Made by a program: the position numbers and the translations under genes. DNA of 64,000 nucleotides from contig NC_089037.1 in NCBI RefSeq assembly GCF_034140825.1, positions 28,983,501 through 29,047,500 of the forward strand. Direction: 5' to 3'. Positions 44,649 to 55,323 of the stretch are shown here, piece after piece (within the stretch, counting starts at the first letter, position 1; each line of letters starts with the position of its first letter). The notes under the pieces are model-generated. The model saw nothing but the letters and a program-made list of their open reading frames with translations, was not told the origin of the DNA and did no database searches. The stretch comes from Oryza sativa Japonica Group. Lineage: Eukaryota > Streptophyta > Magnoliopsida > Poales > Poaceae.

Positions 44649-45960
44649 TTTTTTTAAAAATGTCATATAGGAGTAAAACCTTCGAGGCTTTGACCTCATT
44701 TTGCTTCTTTAGTTCATAAAGATAACGATAGCAGGATGGAGTTGTTTCTGGAGAATGGCTGAAAGGAAATTGCTTTTGACATTCCAAAAATGATAGTTGC
44801 CTTCATATGCTAAGCTCCAGAAATATTCATGGTTATTTGCTTCCAACCATCTAGCTGGAATTTTAGCAAATTGTGATAGCCGTGCTGGATTATTACAAAA
44901 GAAGGTAGGGCATTATTGTTGGTTTATTGACTTTGAGCACCGTGGTTTGTTTTTAATCTGCTCTTCAAAACAGCACTACCTCGGCATGGTAGCAACCTGG
45001 AATAGAATGTCTGTATCTTTTTGCTGAAGTTCGTGTGATTTGACAACAACCAACTTCAGATGAACAACTTCAGAAAATTCAACTGTGTATTTACTGCATT
45101 GTGACTATCCTGACTTGTTTACTGAACCTTGTATTGCCTCCTTTGATATGGAATTCAAATGAAGATTACTGCAAAAGATGTCCCGGGTGCGAGAACCCTA
45201 AGCATGAATTGTGCTATGAGCTAGCTTTAGTGATAACCTTTGAGTATGAACTCTCTGGGGTCACCGTTGAAGTGGGTAAAGAATGTCTAAGCTTTCGTTA
45301 TTCCAGTTTGATCGAAAATCAGGTAAATACTTTGCTATCTTCGTCCCTTTTGATATTTTATAATCTGCTCGTGAATTGACAATGGACATGCACGGATGCA
45401 CCAGCATTCATGCCTTATTTCGAAGTCTTTTCAGCATTACTGGTCATTTTAATGATCTTTTGACATTTATTTGTTTTCTCAGTACAGCCAACTGGATCTT
45501 AGAAGCTGTTCGGTCGAGAAATCTCAGAAGTGTACCGTGTACGCCGTCTCTGCTACATGTATATGGCTTGATTGGGGAACTGATTCTTCTTTACCGGTTG
45601 AGGTAAACTCGTTCACATGAAAGCTTTATAATTATAAAGTGATTTACTCTGTATTCTTTATTTTTACTTATGGATTATAAAAGGATTTTGATTGCACGCC
45701 ATAGTACTAATAATGTTTTTCCTCTACGCGCTGGCTTCGCAGTTTTTAGATTTCAAAAAAGTAATGTGCAGTTTAACCAAACTAGCATGGTGGCCCGCGC
45801 AGATTGCGCGGCTAGCATCATTATATTTTCTCTCATATAATAGCATATATGTTTTCTCATTATATTATTCAAATATATTAAAATGACAACATAATTTTAA
45901 ATTTTGTAATAACTTTACAAAACTACTAATGTGTAATATTCATATTATATTTTATATACG
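44649..45960. other. PPR 3' UTR and spacer
   Basis: Several frames of 60-90 codons occur on both strands, but none has a motif or a convincing splice partner. From about 45600 the sequence turns very AT-rich. At 45795-45816 a short stem (GCCCGCGC / GCGCGGC) stands out from the AT-rich background. Confidence 0.4.
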
Positions 45961-46015
45961 TGCTATTTATTAATTATTTTTACTATCAAATTTTAGTTAT
46001 TTGTAAATTATATAT

Positions 46016-47045
46016 ATTTCTATATGGACTCTAGACTCGTCTTTTAATATATTTTTTTATTCTGAATTTTCTGTAAATTGTATTTCTATATAGACTCTAT
46101 GCTCTTCTTCCAATATTATTTATTTTTATTTATGAATTTTTATTATTTCTAATTGTATTTCTATGTGGACTCTAAACTCATCTTTCAATATTCTTTAATT
46201 TTTAATTTCGAATTTCATTTACTTCTAAATTGTATTCCTATATTGACCTTCACCTCTTCTTCCCATGTTTTTCTTAATTTCGAATTTTAGTTATTTGTAA
46301 ATTGTATTTTTATACGGACTCTAAACTATACTTTTAATTTTATTATGTTTATTCCAAATTTTAGTTAGTTTTAAATTCCTATATGGACTCTATACTCTAC
46401 TTCTAATATTCCTTATTTTTTAATTCTGAATTTCTATTTTTTCCTTAATTCTATTTCTATATGGGCTCTATACTCTACTTCTAATATTCCTTATTTTTAA
46501 TTCCAAATTTATATTATTTGCTAATTGTATTCTATATGGACTCTATACTCTACTTCTAATATTTCTTATTTTTAATTTCGAATTTCAGTTATTTCCTAAT
46601 TGTATTTCTATATGGACTCTATACTTTACTTCTAATATTCCTTATTTTTAATTCCGAATTTCAGTTATTTCCTAATTGTATTTCTATATGAACTCTATAC
46701 TCTACTTCTAATATTCCTTATTTTTAATTCCGAATTTCAGTATACTCTACTTCTAATATTCCTTATTTTTTAATTCCAAATTTCAACTATTTCCTAATTG
46801 TATTTCTATATGGACTCTATACTCTACTTCTAATATTTATTATTTTTAATTCCGAATTTTAGTGATTTCCTAATTTTATTTCTATCTCTAGTCTCCTCTT
46901 CTAATATTCCTTATTTTTTTAATTCCGAATTTCAACTATTTCTAAATTGTATTTCTATATGGACTCTAGTCTTCTCTTCTAATATTCCTTATTTTTTAAT
47001 TCCGAATTTCAGCTATTTCTAAATTGTATTTCTATATGGACTTTG
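46016..47045. repeat. AT-rich minisatellite, ~70-77-bp unit, about 14 copies
   Basis: Successive units each contain TTTCTATATGGACTCTATAC, CTTCTAATATTCCTTATTTT and TAATTCCGAATTTCAG-type blocks. Anchors of the TATATGGACT kind recur near 46021, 46092, 46456, 46533, 46610, 46685, 46809, 46955 and 47032. Units in the middle (46430-46740) are most alike and outer ones more diverged. One unit near 46740 is shortened. Confidence 0.92.
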
Positions 47046-47630
47046 CCTTTTCTTTTTCTCCGATTAATGTGAGGATTTCTAGGCCATGAGAGCGAACGTG
47101 GAGGCTCCTTTCTTTATTTCTTTAATAATATAATAGATAGATGTTTTGTAACGAAGGGAAATCAGCTATTTTTACAAAAGAAAGAAAACCGTATATCTCC
47201 ACCCATAAACATTAACGGCAGCATTAGATGCACACTAGTCGCCACTCCCTCTCAGTCTCAGGAAGTCAGAACGAACCTAGCCTGTCGGTCTGTCGGACTA
47301 CTGACGAGCATAGTGACTGATACAGAGGCTGTATTTGAATCCAAACTTCTAACTTTTTCTATCACATCAATCTGTCGTACACACAGTCAGATCGTACTAA
47401 TTTCAACCCAAACTTCTAAACTTGGAAGGAACTAAACACAGTCAGAACTCATTATCTGTTTACATACTACTAGACTAGTATCTTCTTTTCAGTTTATTCA
47501 CTATATTATTGTCACGAATTTTGCTCTAGGCTTCTAAAAATATGATATATAAAAGAAATTCAGTTGTTATAAATTATTTGTTAGTTTTATTTCTTAAAAT
47601 ACTTAATTTATCCCTATAACAGGTAGATAA
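47046..47630. other. Spacer with a degraded MITE fragment
   Basis: No gene seen. Around 47330-47440 a decayed copy of the short rice MITE also found at 28736 can be made out (CCAAACTTCTAACTTTTTCT ... GGAACTAAACACAG). Confidence 0.45.
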
Positions 47631-47869
47631 TACTTTCTCTGTTTTTTAATAGATGTCGCCGTTGATTTTTGAACCCACGTTTAACCATTCGTCTTATTAA
47701 AAAAATTTATGTGAATATATAAGATATAAATCATGCTTAAAGTACTTTGAGTAACAAAAATAACTCACAACAAAATTAATTATAATTACACAATTTTTTT
47801 GAATAAGACGAATGATCAAATGTGTAATAAAAGAACAATGATGATATCTATTAAAATACAGAGGTAGTA
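47631..47869. mobile_element. Stowaway-like MITE
   Basis: TACTTTCTCTGTTTTTTAAT at the left pairs with the inverse of ATTAAAATACAGAGGTAGTA at the right. CCATTCGTCTTATT and its inverse AATAAGACGAATGATC form the inner stem, as in the MITE at 36938. Confidence 0.82.
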
Positions 47870-47899
47870 CACGATAATAATCTTTGAAAAGCTAATACA

Positions 47900-48046
47900 T
47901 ACTCCATCTATCCCATAATATAACAATCTAGAATCGGATGGAACATTTCATATTAGAACGAATCTAGATAGATGCATGCCCAGATTTATTGTATTATAAA
48001 TTGTCTCATCTAATTTTAGATTGTTATATTATTGGACGGTGGAGTA
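47900..48046. mobile_element. Stowaway-like MITE
   Basis: Left end TACTCCATCTATCCCATAAT and right end ATATTATTGGACGGTGGAGTA are inverted copies. The inner stem is ATAACAATCTAGAATC against GATT-type sequence near 48010. Length 147 bp. Confidence 0.82.
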
Positions 48047-48658
48047 TTAGTGCATGTGGACCGTATAAATAACATCACTTTCTTTCTGTGTGAACCCTCT
48101 CAGGATGCATCTTTGGGGAAGGTGCAGATCCTTAGGTTTCTGTGCTGTGCATTTCATTATCAAAGCCAAGGTAACTGGACGACGTGCGCATTGCACTCCA
48201 AGCCAATCACATCAACCTGCAGCCGATTGAACCGCGGGGTTCAAATTGGCTGGCCGGTGCCGGTGGCAATTGATCGCTCTGCCTCGTGCCATCGTCGGCA
48301 CGCGGCTTGACTCTCTTGTCCCTCCTCGTGTCGGCCTACCCGATCAGCACCGGACGCCCAGAGCCCAGACACCTCAGCGGCTGGGCAGTTCACATCCGCG
48401 TGTACTACTACGCATATTCTTCTTTCCCCACCCGCAATCACCGATCAAACCGCGTCGCCCTCAGCAGCGGGGTCAGGTCAGGTGCGCCTTCTAGCTCCTT
48501 CCTTCTCCCACTCGTCTCACTCCATGCTCCACTACTTGACGCTTATAGCGCACCAATCCCCAACTTTACCAATCTTTTTCTCCGGACGATGTTGGTTTCT
48601 CCCGCAGTTGTGGTCTAATTAAGAGAAGTGCAGCCTTCAGGTGGCTGGTGCGGCGGGG
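48047..48658 (+). promoter_or_regulatory. Probable promoter and spliced 5' leader of the small membrane peptide gene
   Basis: GC-rich stretch with a plausible leader intron: donor AG|GTGCGC at 48482 and acceptor CCTTCAG ending at 48640, 18 bp before the ATG. Inferred from signals only. Confidence 0.4.
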
Positions 48659-48829
48659 ATGGAGCCACTGGAGGTGGCGATCACGATCATCTTCGACGCG
48701 CTGTTGCTGGTGTTCATGGTGAAGCTCTTCTTCGCCATGTTCCAGATGAAGCTCGTCGTCATCCTCTTCTACCTCGTCATCCTCCTCTTCGCCATGGCCT
48801 TCTCCGGCCGGGCACCCAGTAGCTTCTAG
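48659..48829 (+). CDS. 56-residue two-helix membrane peptide, function unknown
   Basis: The frame begins MEPLEVAITIIFDALLLVFM and ends GRAPSSF. Two hydrophobic segments, about residues 7-28 and 32-48, are separated by FQMK, so the product would be a tiny hairpin or double-pass membrane protein. There is no signal-peptidase site of note. An intron acceptor-like sequence directly upstream, and codon composition (third-position G/C strong: ATC, CTC, GTC) unlike the flanking AT-rich spacer, argue that it is a real gene. I do not recognise the family. Transcript evidence would be needed to rank it above a conserved-looking short frame. Confidence 0.6.
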   Translation: MEPLEVAITIIFDALLLVFMVKLFFAMFQMKLVVILFYLVILLFAMAFSGRAPSSF

Positions 48830-49968
48830 TATGCCGCGACAAATTTGGAGGTGCAAATCTCTTCTTTCCCCCTTAATTCGCGAGCTGATTGGTGGATCTA
48901 CGTGGATTTTCATCCTCTGGTGGAATCGGTCGTCTCGGTTTTTGTGTAAGAAAGGAGAATCATGAGGCCAAGGTGCAAACTGTGTAGTCTTGATCAAAGA
49001 AAAGCCATGGCCATGGCCCCCTCTCATGTGAATTTAGTCGAGAGTTTCTTCTATAATTTCCCTGCTTATATATTTCTACTTACATTTTTGCTAATGACTC
49101 TTGTCAAAAGTGTAGATTTTCTAGTGGTTTCCTTGATCATCAATGGAGAGTAGTCTTTCTTGCAACTTTCCCCCTTTTTCTCTTGAAGAAAAATACCACC
49201 TGAGTTATACCACTTTCTTCATAGGAGTATATAAAAAGGCAGCCTTATGCTATTCATCTCGCCGTGTGGCTTCAATAATTATAGAGAAGGTCCCGAAAAT
49301 GCTGAAATGGTAGTCTTTCTTTCCTGGTTCACGCGACACTGAAATGTGCAATATAGAAAACAAAAAAGAAGATCCAGTATACTCCTACCAATCAATCAAT
49401 CATCAATGACTATTTTGTCGTCTGCGATTGTACTTAAAAAATACTTTTTTTCTCATATCAGTCTACGCTATTGTTCAAGCTTTTCTTTCTCATTTCATCG
49501 AAACTGGCTGGCAAATCTCAAGTTGACTTATGTAACCTTGGCAATGAAACGAACTGTGATTACGCCATTACGGCATCGGCTGATGCCCCCTCTGTCCTCT
49601 CACCACACCAATCGCCATGGCGTAACATGCGACGAGCACACCACAGTCACCGTGGTCACATGCTCACAGCCTCGCAGGTGCCACTTGAGAGCAAGTCTTG
49701 AAATACAGAAAAATAATGATTTAACTACAAAATTTCGTGCAGCTAGAAGTAGAAATGGGGACAAGTTTTGCAGATTTTCTGACAGCAACTCTGCAAGATT
49801 GATCTTCCCGGAAATACCGGCTGAACAATAAAAGGTGCCTTTTTTAAAAGAAAAAAAGGCCTATTTTACAGCCCAACTGAAGCCTAGCCCGTGGGTGTTA
49901 CGCGGGAGAATTTTTATTTATATATTTACTTTAAAAAATTTTAAAAATAATTGGAAAAAAAAACGAAA
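48830..49968. other. Spacer without a further supported gene
   Basis: Probable 3' UTR of the small peptide gene up to roughly 49250. Later frames (for example 49346-49831 on the plus strand) have no motif and random composition. Confidence 0.45.
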
Positions 49969-50054
49969 TACTCCATCTGTCCTAAAAAGATTTAAATCCA
50001 ACAAAACTAGACACACGTGTCTAAATTTATTGTTTTTTTTTAACAGATGGAGTA
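49969..50054. mobile_element. Very short Stowaway-like MITE
   Basis: TACTCCATCTGTCCTAAAAA at the left pairs with the right end (TTAACAGATGGAGTA). The inner stem is AGACACACGTGTCT. At 86 bp it is probably a deletion derivative. Confidence 0.7.
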
Positions 50055-50727
50055 TACTCTAACGCATGACTGTGTATTGTAAAAGTCGCCCTTTCAAAAA
50101 AGAAATCCTTAAATATTTTTTTTAATTTACAGTTTCACTTCCCGTCCGTTTTAGTTACTAGTAATGCTGATGGATCTTGTTGAGCTCTGTAATTTTGATG
50201 TAAAGTTTTATTTTATCCAACTTCATTTGACATATTTGTAAAGTGGCAAACTATATAGAAAAAATGCATTTAAGTCCCTTCCTGACCTCTTGGAGAGCGG
50301 TTTTCGCAAAATAAATAAAAAAATAAAAAACGTCTTTACAGAGAGAGTTAGGGGTATATTTTTAATTTTTGAAGACAAAAAGAATTGTGTACATAAAACA
50401 ATCCAGTTTACTCGTGAGGCCCATATTAGTAGGCCCAGAACGGGGTTGGGAGGACGCGGCCCATTACAGAGCAGAGAAATCGCCCCCAGTTTTTAATCGA
50501 TATCAAGTTCATCACTCTTCTTGTTTTCAAGTTCATGCTGAAATTACTCCACCGAGCAGACAGCAGAGAAATCGATCCCAGATGACAAGCAAGATTATCG
50601 CACAATAACGTCTTGTTTGGTAACACAATGAAATCATGATGTAAAAAAAAAGGAAACCAATAAATTAGAGGAAAACGGAGACCCACAGATTATCACATTT
50701 CTTGCATTCTGATTATTAATCACCTCA
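50055..50727. other. Spacer and 3' UTR of the ELO-like gene
   Basis: No gene recognised. The right part is the likely 3' UTR of the minus-strand ELO-like gene. Confidence 0.45.
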
Positions 50728-51567
50728 TTACTCTTCTTTAACCACCTCGCTTCTGCTCTTCTTGCCCTTGGCGGCGGCGTAGGCGGCGCCGTGGAAGTCG
50801 AGGAAGAGCGCGAGCAGCGACGCGTTGAAGACGGCGTTGAACGCCCACCCGGCCATCCCCTCGCACCCGCCGGCGGCGAAGTGCCGCCACAGCATCACCG
50901 CCGACGCCGCGAAGCTGAAGAGGAACTGCGCGATCTGCAGCTCCGTGACGGCGCGCTTCCACCGCGGCGGCCACCGGAGGCCGAGGCTGCAGCAGAGGTA
51001 GTAGCCGTACATGGCGACGTGCACGGCGGCGTTGGTGGCGAGCGCGATGGGCATCAGCGACTGCCTCGTGGCGAGCCAGAGGTAGCACATGGCGATGACG
51101 GCGGCGTGGTGGTAGACGTGGAGCAGCGTCAGCGGGCGGCGGCCGAGGAGGATGAGCAGCGTGTCGCCGAGCTCGTACACCTTGGAGAGGTAGAACACGT
51201 GCGCCCAGAAGAAGACCGGGCCCGACGCCGCCGTGGCGCCGCCGGGAGGGAAGCAGAAGGCCCACCACGCGGAGGGCGCCGTGGCGGCCACGGAGAGCAC
51301 GCACCCGGCGGCCATGGCGGCGGAGAGCGCCAGGAGGACCGCGCTGTGGAGCGCGGAGACCGCACGGAGCGCGCGCGGGTGCGGCGACGGGAGCGGGACC
51401 ACGCGGCGGTGGAGGAGGAACACCGTGGCGAGGTAGGCGCAGATGACGGCGGCGGCGAAGGACGGGGTCGAGGCGGGCGTGCGGCCGGGCTCCCACCGGA
51501 AGGAGGCGACGGCGGGGTGGTCGACCAGCGCCCACCGGGCGCGCCGCAGCAGCGCGGTCGCCGCCAT
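50728..51567 (-). CDS. ELO (GNS1/SUR4)-family fatty-acid elongase-like protein
   Basis: ELO proteins are ER-membrane condensing enzymes that extend very-long-chain fatty acyl-CoAs; plants have a few, such as Arabidopsis HOS3. This is a single-exon 279-aa protein. I start at MAATALLRRA; longer in-frame extension upstream reads into non-conserved sequence. Key motifs are present in order: FWAHVFYLSKVYELGDTLLI (residues 119-138), the catalytic histidine box HVYHH (150-154), and MYGYYLCCSLGLRWPPRWK in the later membrane part. Six or seven hydrophobic stretches fit the family. The C terminus is short and lysine-rich (KGKKSRSEVVKEE), resembling a cytosolic ER-retrieval tail. GC content is very high, so antisense frames are long but meaningless. 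Family is secure; substrate chain length cannot be told. Confidence 0.93.
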   Translation of the reverse strand: MAATALLRRARWALVDHPAVASFRWEPGRTPASTPSFAAAVICAYLATVFLLHRRVVPLPSPHPRALRAVSALHSAVLLALSAAMAAGCVLSVAATAPSAWWAFCFPPGGATAASGPVFFWAHVFYLSKVYELGDTLLILLGRRPLTLLHVYHHAAVIAMCYLWLATRQSLMPIALATNAAVHVAMYGYYLCCSLGLRWPPRWKRAVTELQIAQFLFSFAASAVMLWRHFAAGGCEGMAGWAFNAVFNASLLALFLDFHGAAYAAAKGKKSRSEVVKEE

Positions 51568-51755
51568 CTCGCAGGGCACTGTGCACCCACCTCCCCGACC
51601 TCGCCGGCCTGTGGAGCGCACTGTGTGGTGGTTTGAGTGACACGTCGAGCCTACATTAGCGGGAAGCTTGGGTATGGGTGGGGCGCTTTGTGCGACAGTG
51701 GGAGTGGGCTTGGGTAGTCGATGCTGCCAGGCTGGGGCAACATCAGCCCTTCTAA

Positions 51756-51974
51756 GGGCCTGTTTGGCACAGCTACAGCTCCAGCTCCACCTCTCCTGGA
51801 GCTGGAGCTCAGCCAAACAATTTCAGCTCCACCAAAATTGGAAGTGGAGTTGGGTGGAGCTCTCTCACAAAATGTACTAGAGTTGTAGAGCTGTGTCTAG
51901 GCAGCTCCACAACTTCACTCCAGACTCAACTCCTGGAGTTATATTTAGGAGTTGGAGCTGTACCAAATATGCCC
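51756..51974. mobile_element. Tourist-like MITE family A, copy 2 (TAA target duplication)
   Basis: Starts GGGCCTGTTTGGCACAGCT and ends AGCTGTACCAAATATGCCC, with TAA at 51753-51755 and 51975-51977. It has the same 219-bp length as copy 1 at 27918 and near-identical sequence. It lies about 190 bp upstream of the ELO-like start codon. Confidence 0.9.
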
Positions 51975-51977
51975 TAA

Positions 51978-52274
51978 TGTTTCGATGCCTAAACGTGAGT
52001 ATGTACGTCTAAATCAGATAACAAAAAGGGAGTGACCAAGTAAGAGCATCTCCAATAGCTTTCTAATATGCTAATACCAATCCCAAAGGATAAATTTTAG
52101 GAATTTGGTCTAAAACCATGTCGCCAACGTATGCCTAAACCAGCTCCCAATTTTTCAGTACTCCCAATTCCGGCTCAGCCTTTAGCCAGATCTTGGGCTC
52201 CTCGCGGAGTTCCCAATCTGAGCAATCGTTGCAATTTAAAATGCAAGGGCGAACCTAAACTAAAAACTTGAAAC
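51978..52274. other. Spacer between two MITE copies
   Basis: Under 300 bp and non-coding, with no repeat recognised. Confidence 0.4.
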
Positions 52275-52277
52275 TAC

Positions 52278-52500
52278 ATGCTTGTTTGGCACAACTCTAG
52301 CTCAAACTGCACCTCTTCTAGAGTTGGAGCTCAGCCAAACAGTTTTAACTTCATCTAAAATGGGAACGGAGCTGGGCGAAGTGCTTTCACAAAATAAACT
52401 AAAGTAAAGAGATAGAGGTGGGTTTAGGCTACTCTACAACTACACTTTAAACCCAACTCCTAAGATAAATTTAGGAGATGGAGCTCTACCAAACATGCCA
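52278..52500. mobile_element. Tourist-like MITE family A, copy 3, diverged (TAC target duplication)
   Basis: Begins ATGCTTGTTTGGCACAACTC and ends CTCTACCAAACATGCCA, with TAC at 52275-52277 and 52501-52503. The body follows copies 1 and 2 with many substitutions, so it is an older insertion. Confidence 0.82.
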
Positions 52501-52503
52501 TAC

Positions 52504-54162
52504 ATATTTAAATCCATAAACTTGCAGAATGTATTATTGCCAGTCGTAAATTTGATATGGCCCATCACATGGGCACTAACCCCCCCCCCCCCCACCACAA
52601 ATAAATAAATAAAAACTTGAGATGAAAGTCTATCTAGCACCCTGAACTTTAACATCGGACATTCAACCCCATAAACTTTGCGATACCATTCATATTAGCC
52701 CTAAGATGGTTTTAGATTGTGGTTTTGTATATTTTGAAAGCTTAAACGAATAACTTTGAATAACTAATATAACATATTTGCATATCGTCGGTTGTAAGTC
52801 ATCAATTTATACTTATACATTGATATCATACTATTAATATATTGGTAGTTGTTTGTAAGTGAGAGCTAACAAGGGGTGAAAAGAAAGATTCAGGTGGAGA
52901 TTTTAATATATATGTCCAATGTGTATGTCACGTGATCAAACGCATCCAATATATATATAAATTAGATAAAAACAACTATGCAAACCACCTTAGGGGTTAT
53001 ATAAATGGTACTGTAAAGTTTAGGGAAGGTTGAATATCCGGTTTCAAAGTTCGGGGCAGGGGAGGGGGGGGGTATTTGGACTTTTTCCCTCCTCTTTTTT
53101 ATCCTTCTCATCCTCTTCTTCCCTTGAACGACTCATGGACGGTGATAAACGAGGTGAGAGCTTGTGGGCAGCGACCGACGACAAGCTTTAACGGTAGTGA
53201 CTTCATGTGAAAACGCTCGAGGCCTTGTGGTGGCTAGGGATGAGCTCGACGGCGCCAAGAAGGTTTCAGGCAGCGGTGAGGCTGATGAGGTGCTGGGGTG
53301 GATGCTTAGAGGGAGGGGATGGTTAGAGCTCAAGGTTTGCAGGGAGCTTGTTAGCGCATGGCCAAATATGAGTGGAGGCTCATGGCAAAGTATTTCTACA
53401 ACAGTACAACCAAACCTCATCTTTATCTGAATAAGAGTTCTCCAGGGCCTCCAGGCACCCAGACAGAGCCCCATTTGCTACTCTGAGGCAAAGAATGAGG
53501 TTCTGCCTGCCACCCATAACAATATCAGAGAACATACAAGAGGGTACTCTTATTCAGATAAACTACCATATCATAATTCAGAAATCAACTGTGGTACACT
53601 CATGGGCTCATTGCCTAGAACTGAACACTGATACACTAGAAGAATTAAAATCCATACAGGGCTCAATATGCGTAAATATCAGGAAACAATCAGCCTAATT
53701 CAACTGAATAATGTTGATGCACATTCTTGATGTTCCGGCCAACAATAAGCTTTGAGCTTCAGTTTCAGAACAGTGGCAATACCAGCAAAGTTTCTAGGCA
53801 TTATCTTATAACGCTACACAATACACATTACCTTTTCCCCTATGATCATATTCATATATCATCTCAATTTCTCAAGATCCTGTGAACTAGTATCCATCTT
53901 TCTTTGCTGTAAGAATACACCATCCTCTATTCATAGAGATTTGACATGGCATTAGCACCACAAAGAAGTGATGTAAAACAGAGGTAGATAGGTCCCCCCA
54001 AGTTATCATCCAGTATCATCAATAACACGAACCAAAATTTCATTCCATTAGAGCACAAATCTAAGCGCATGTTCCCAACAGAATCCATCAAGCATTACAA
54101 ACATACAAAGGATTTGACATAAGAACATCACCTCGAGCACAGGAAAACCCCCGGGAAAAAGC
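52504..54162. other. Spacer without a supported gene
   Basis: Non-coding. It holds C and G homopolymers (about 52580-52594 and 53064-53071) and a perfect 15-bp inverted pair, TATCTGAATAAGAGT at 53424-53438 and its inverse at 53546-53560. The right end is probably 3' UTR of the DUF1764 gene. Confidence 0.45.
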
Positions 54163-54651
54163 TCAGAAGCAGCAGTCGCAGTCGAAGGGGCAGAGCGGGG
54201 TGCCGCCGGCGTCGGACTTGCCGAACCCGAGCTCGTCGGCGGAGTATATCGCCAGCCCGTCCGCCGTGCGCCGCCGCGGCCGCTTCTCCTCGACTTCGTC
54301 GTCGTCGTCCGTGTCCCTGCCCTTGCTACCCTTCTTAGCCTTATTGCTCTTCTTGGCCCCCTCGGACCTCTCCTTGGGCTTCTTGGCTCGCACAGATTCC
54401 TCCTCCCCCTGCTGCTGCTGCTGCTTGCGCTTCTTGCCGGATGACTTGGTGGCCTGGAAGATCTTGTCGATCTCGTTGGTCGCCTTCTTCTTCTTCGGCT
54501 TCTCCGCCGCCACCGCCGCCGCCGCTTTCTCCTCCCTCTCCTCCTCCGTGGGTTTCGAAGGCTTAGGTTTTTGGTCGGAGGACGAGGCCTTGGATTTGAT
54601 AGAAGGATTAGGCCCGGAAGGCCTCTTCTTCTTCTGTGATTTGGTGGCCAT
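54163..54651 (-). CDS. DUF1764-family lysine-rich protein
   Basis: A 162-aa, very basic protein. The N-terminal two thirds are Lys/Ser/Glu-rich low complexity (KKKRPSG, EKPKKKKATNEIDKIFQ, SGKKRKQQQQQ). The conserved C-terminal block contains RTADGLAIYSADELGFGKSD and ends GGTPLCPFDCDCCF, with four cysteines, which is the DUF1764 signature. I start at MATKSQKKKR. An in-frame ATG 69 codons upstream would extend the protein through sequence that looks like a rice promoter/leader (TGTGGGCC motif near 54800), so I reject it. Function is unknown; lysine runs suggest a nuclear or nucleolar location. Single exon. Family recognition is good. Confidence 0.9.
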   Translation of the reverse strand: MATKSQKKKRPSGPNPSIKSKASSSDQKPKPSKPTEEEREEKAAAAVAAEKPKKKKATNEIDKIFQATKSSGKKRKQQQQQGEEESVRAKKPKERSEGAKKSNKAKKGSKGRDTDDDDEVEEKRPRRRTADGLAIYSADELGFGKSDAGGTPLCPFDCDCCF

Positions 54652-55323
54652 CGGAGTCTCGGAGAATATGAAGTCGGAATTCGCAGCCGCCGCCGACGAG
54701 GAGGAGAAAGATTGCGGTGGCTTTGGGGAAGGGAAGGAATGGCGGCGAGAAGGGTTTGCGAGTGGAGACTGGACAGGAAGCTTGTGGAGTTGTGGAGTTG
54801 TGGGCCTTGGATTGGGCTCGTTCCAGGCGTCGTCTGACGCTGAATTTAACCAGCCCATCTGACAGGAGGAAATTTACCTGAAACCCAGTTACTGCTTTTC
54901 ATCATATTTGTTGTTCTAAAACTCGTAAAACCCCGCTACACCGAGTGAATTTACTCCACAAACCTTTTTGTTCGAATTCCGATGATTCCCTTGTTTCTTT
55001 CAAATGATTCCTTTGTATCTTTCAAATAAAGATATTTGAAATAGTAAAATGAGAACAGGAGCGATATAAGTTGAAAAGAAATCGGCTTGAGATGGAAAGA
55101 GAGAATATGTCAACTTGTCAAGCAGATGTATCATTATACAGACTCAATAAACGAATTCTTCCACCATTTCACATTTCATAATTTATGAGTTATGACGCTT
55201 CTGAACAAACAGTTCAGAACAAACCATAATTCACAATTTCACATATGTACAATTGACAAGGATAGTTTTTGTATGTACAAATTGCTGATCATCGCGCATG
55301 CATAATTTCACTGCTTTCACACT
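54652..55323. promoter_or_regulatory. Promoter/leader of the DUF1764 gene and 3' UTR of the upstream minus-strand gene
   Basis: The part near 54652-54860 is GC-rich and has, on the minus strand, GGCCCA/TGGGCC-type motifs (around 54796-54860) often seen upstream of plant housekeeping genes. The rest is AT-rich, the likely 3' UTR of the next gene. Confidence 0.45.

Noticed and set aside
44797-45606. Several 60-90-codon frames downstream of the PPR gene
   Set aside because: No motifs, no consistent splice linkage, average spacer composition. Probably 3' UTR or random.
50791-51636. 281-codon frame antisense to the ELO-like gene
   Set aside because: Glu/Arg/Gly low-complexity translation over a GC-rich gene. 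No motif, and the ELO histidine box is on the minus strand.
54652-54858. N-terminal extension of the DUF1764 protein
   Set aside because: The added residues are Pro/Ser-rich and correspond to promoter-like DNA with GGCCCA motifs. The family N terminus is the short basic one.
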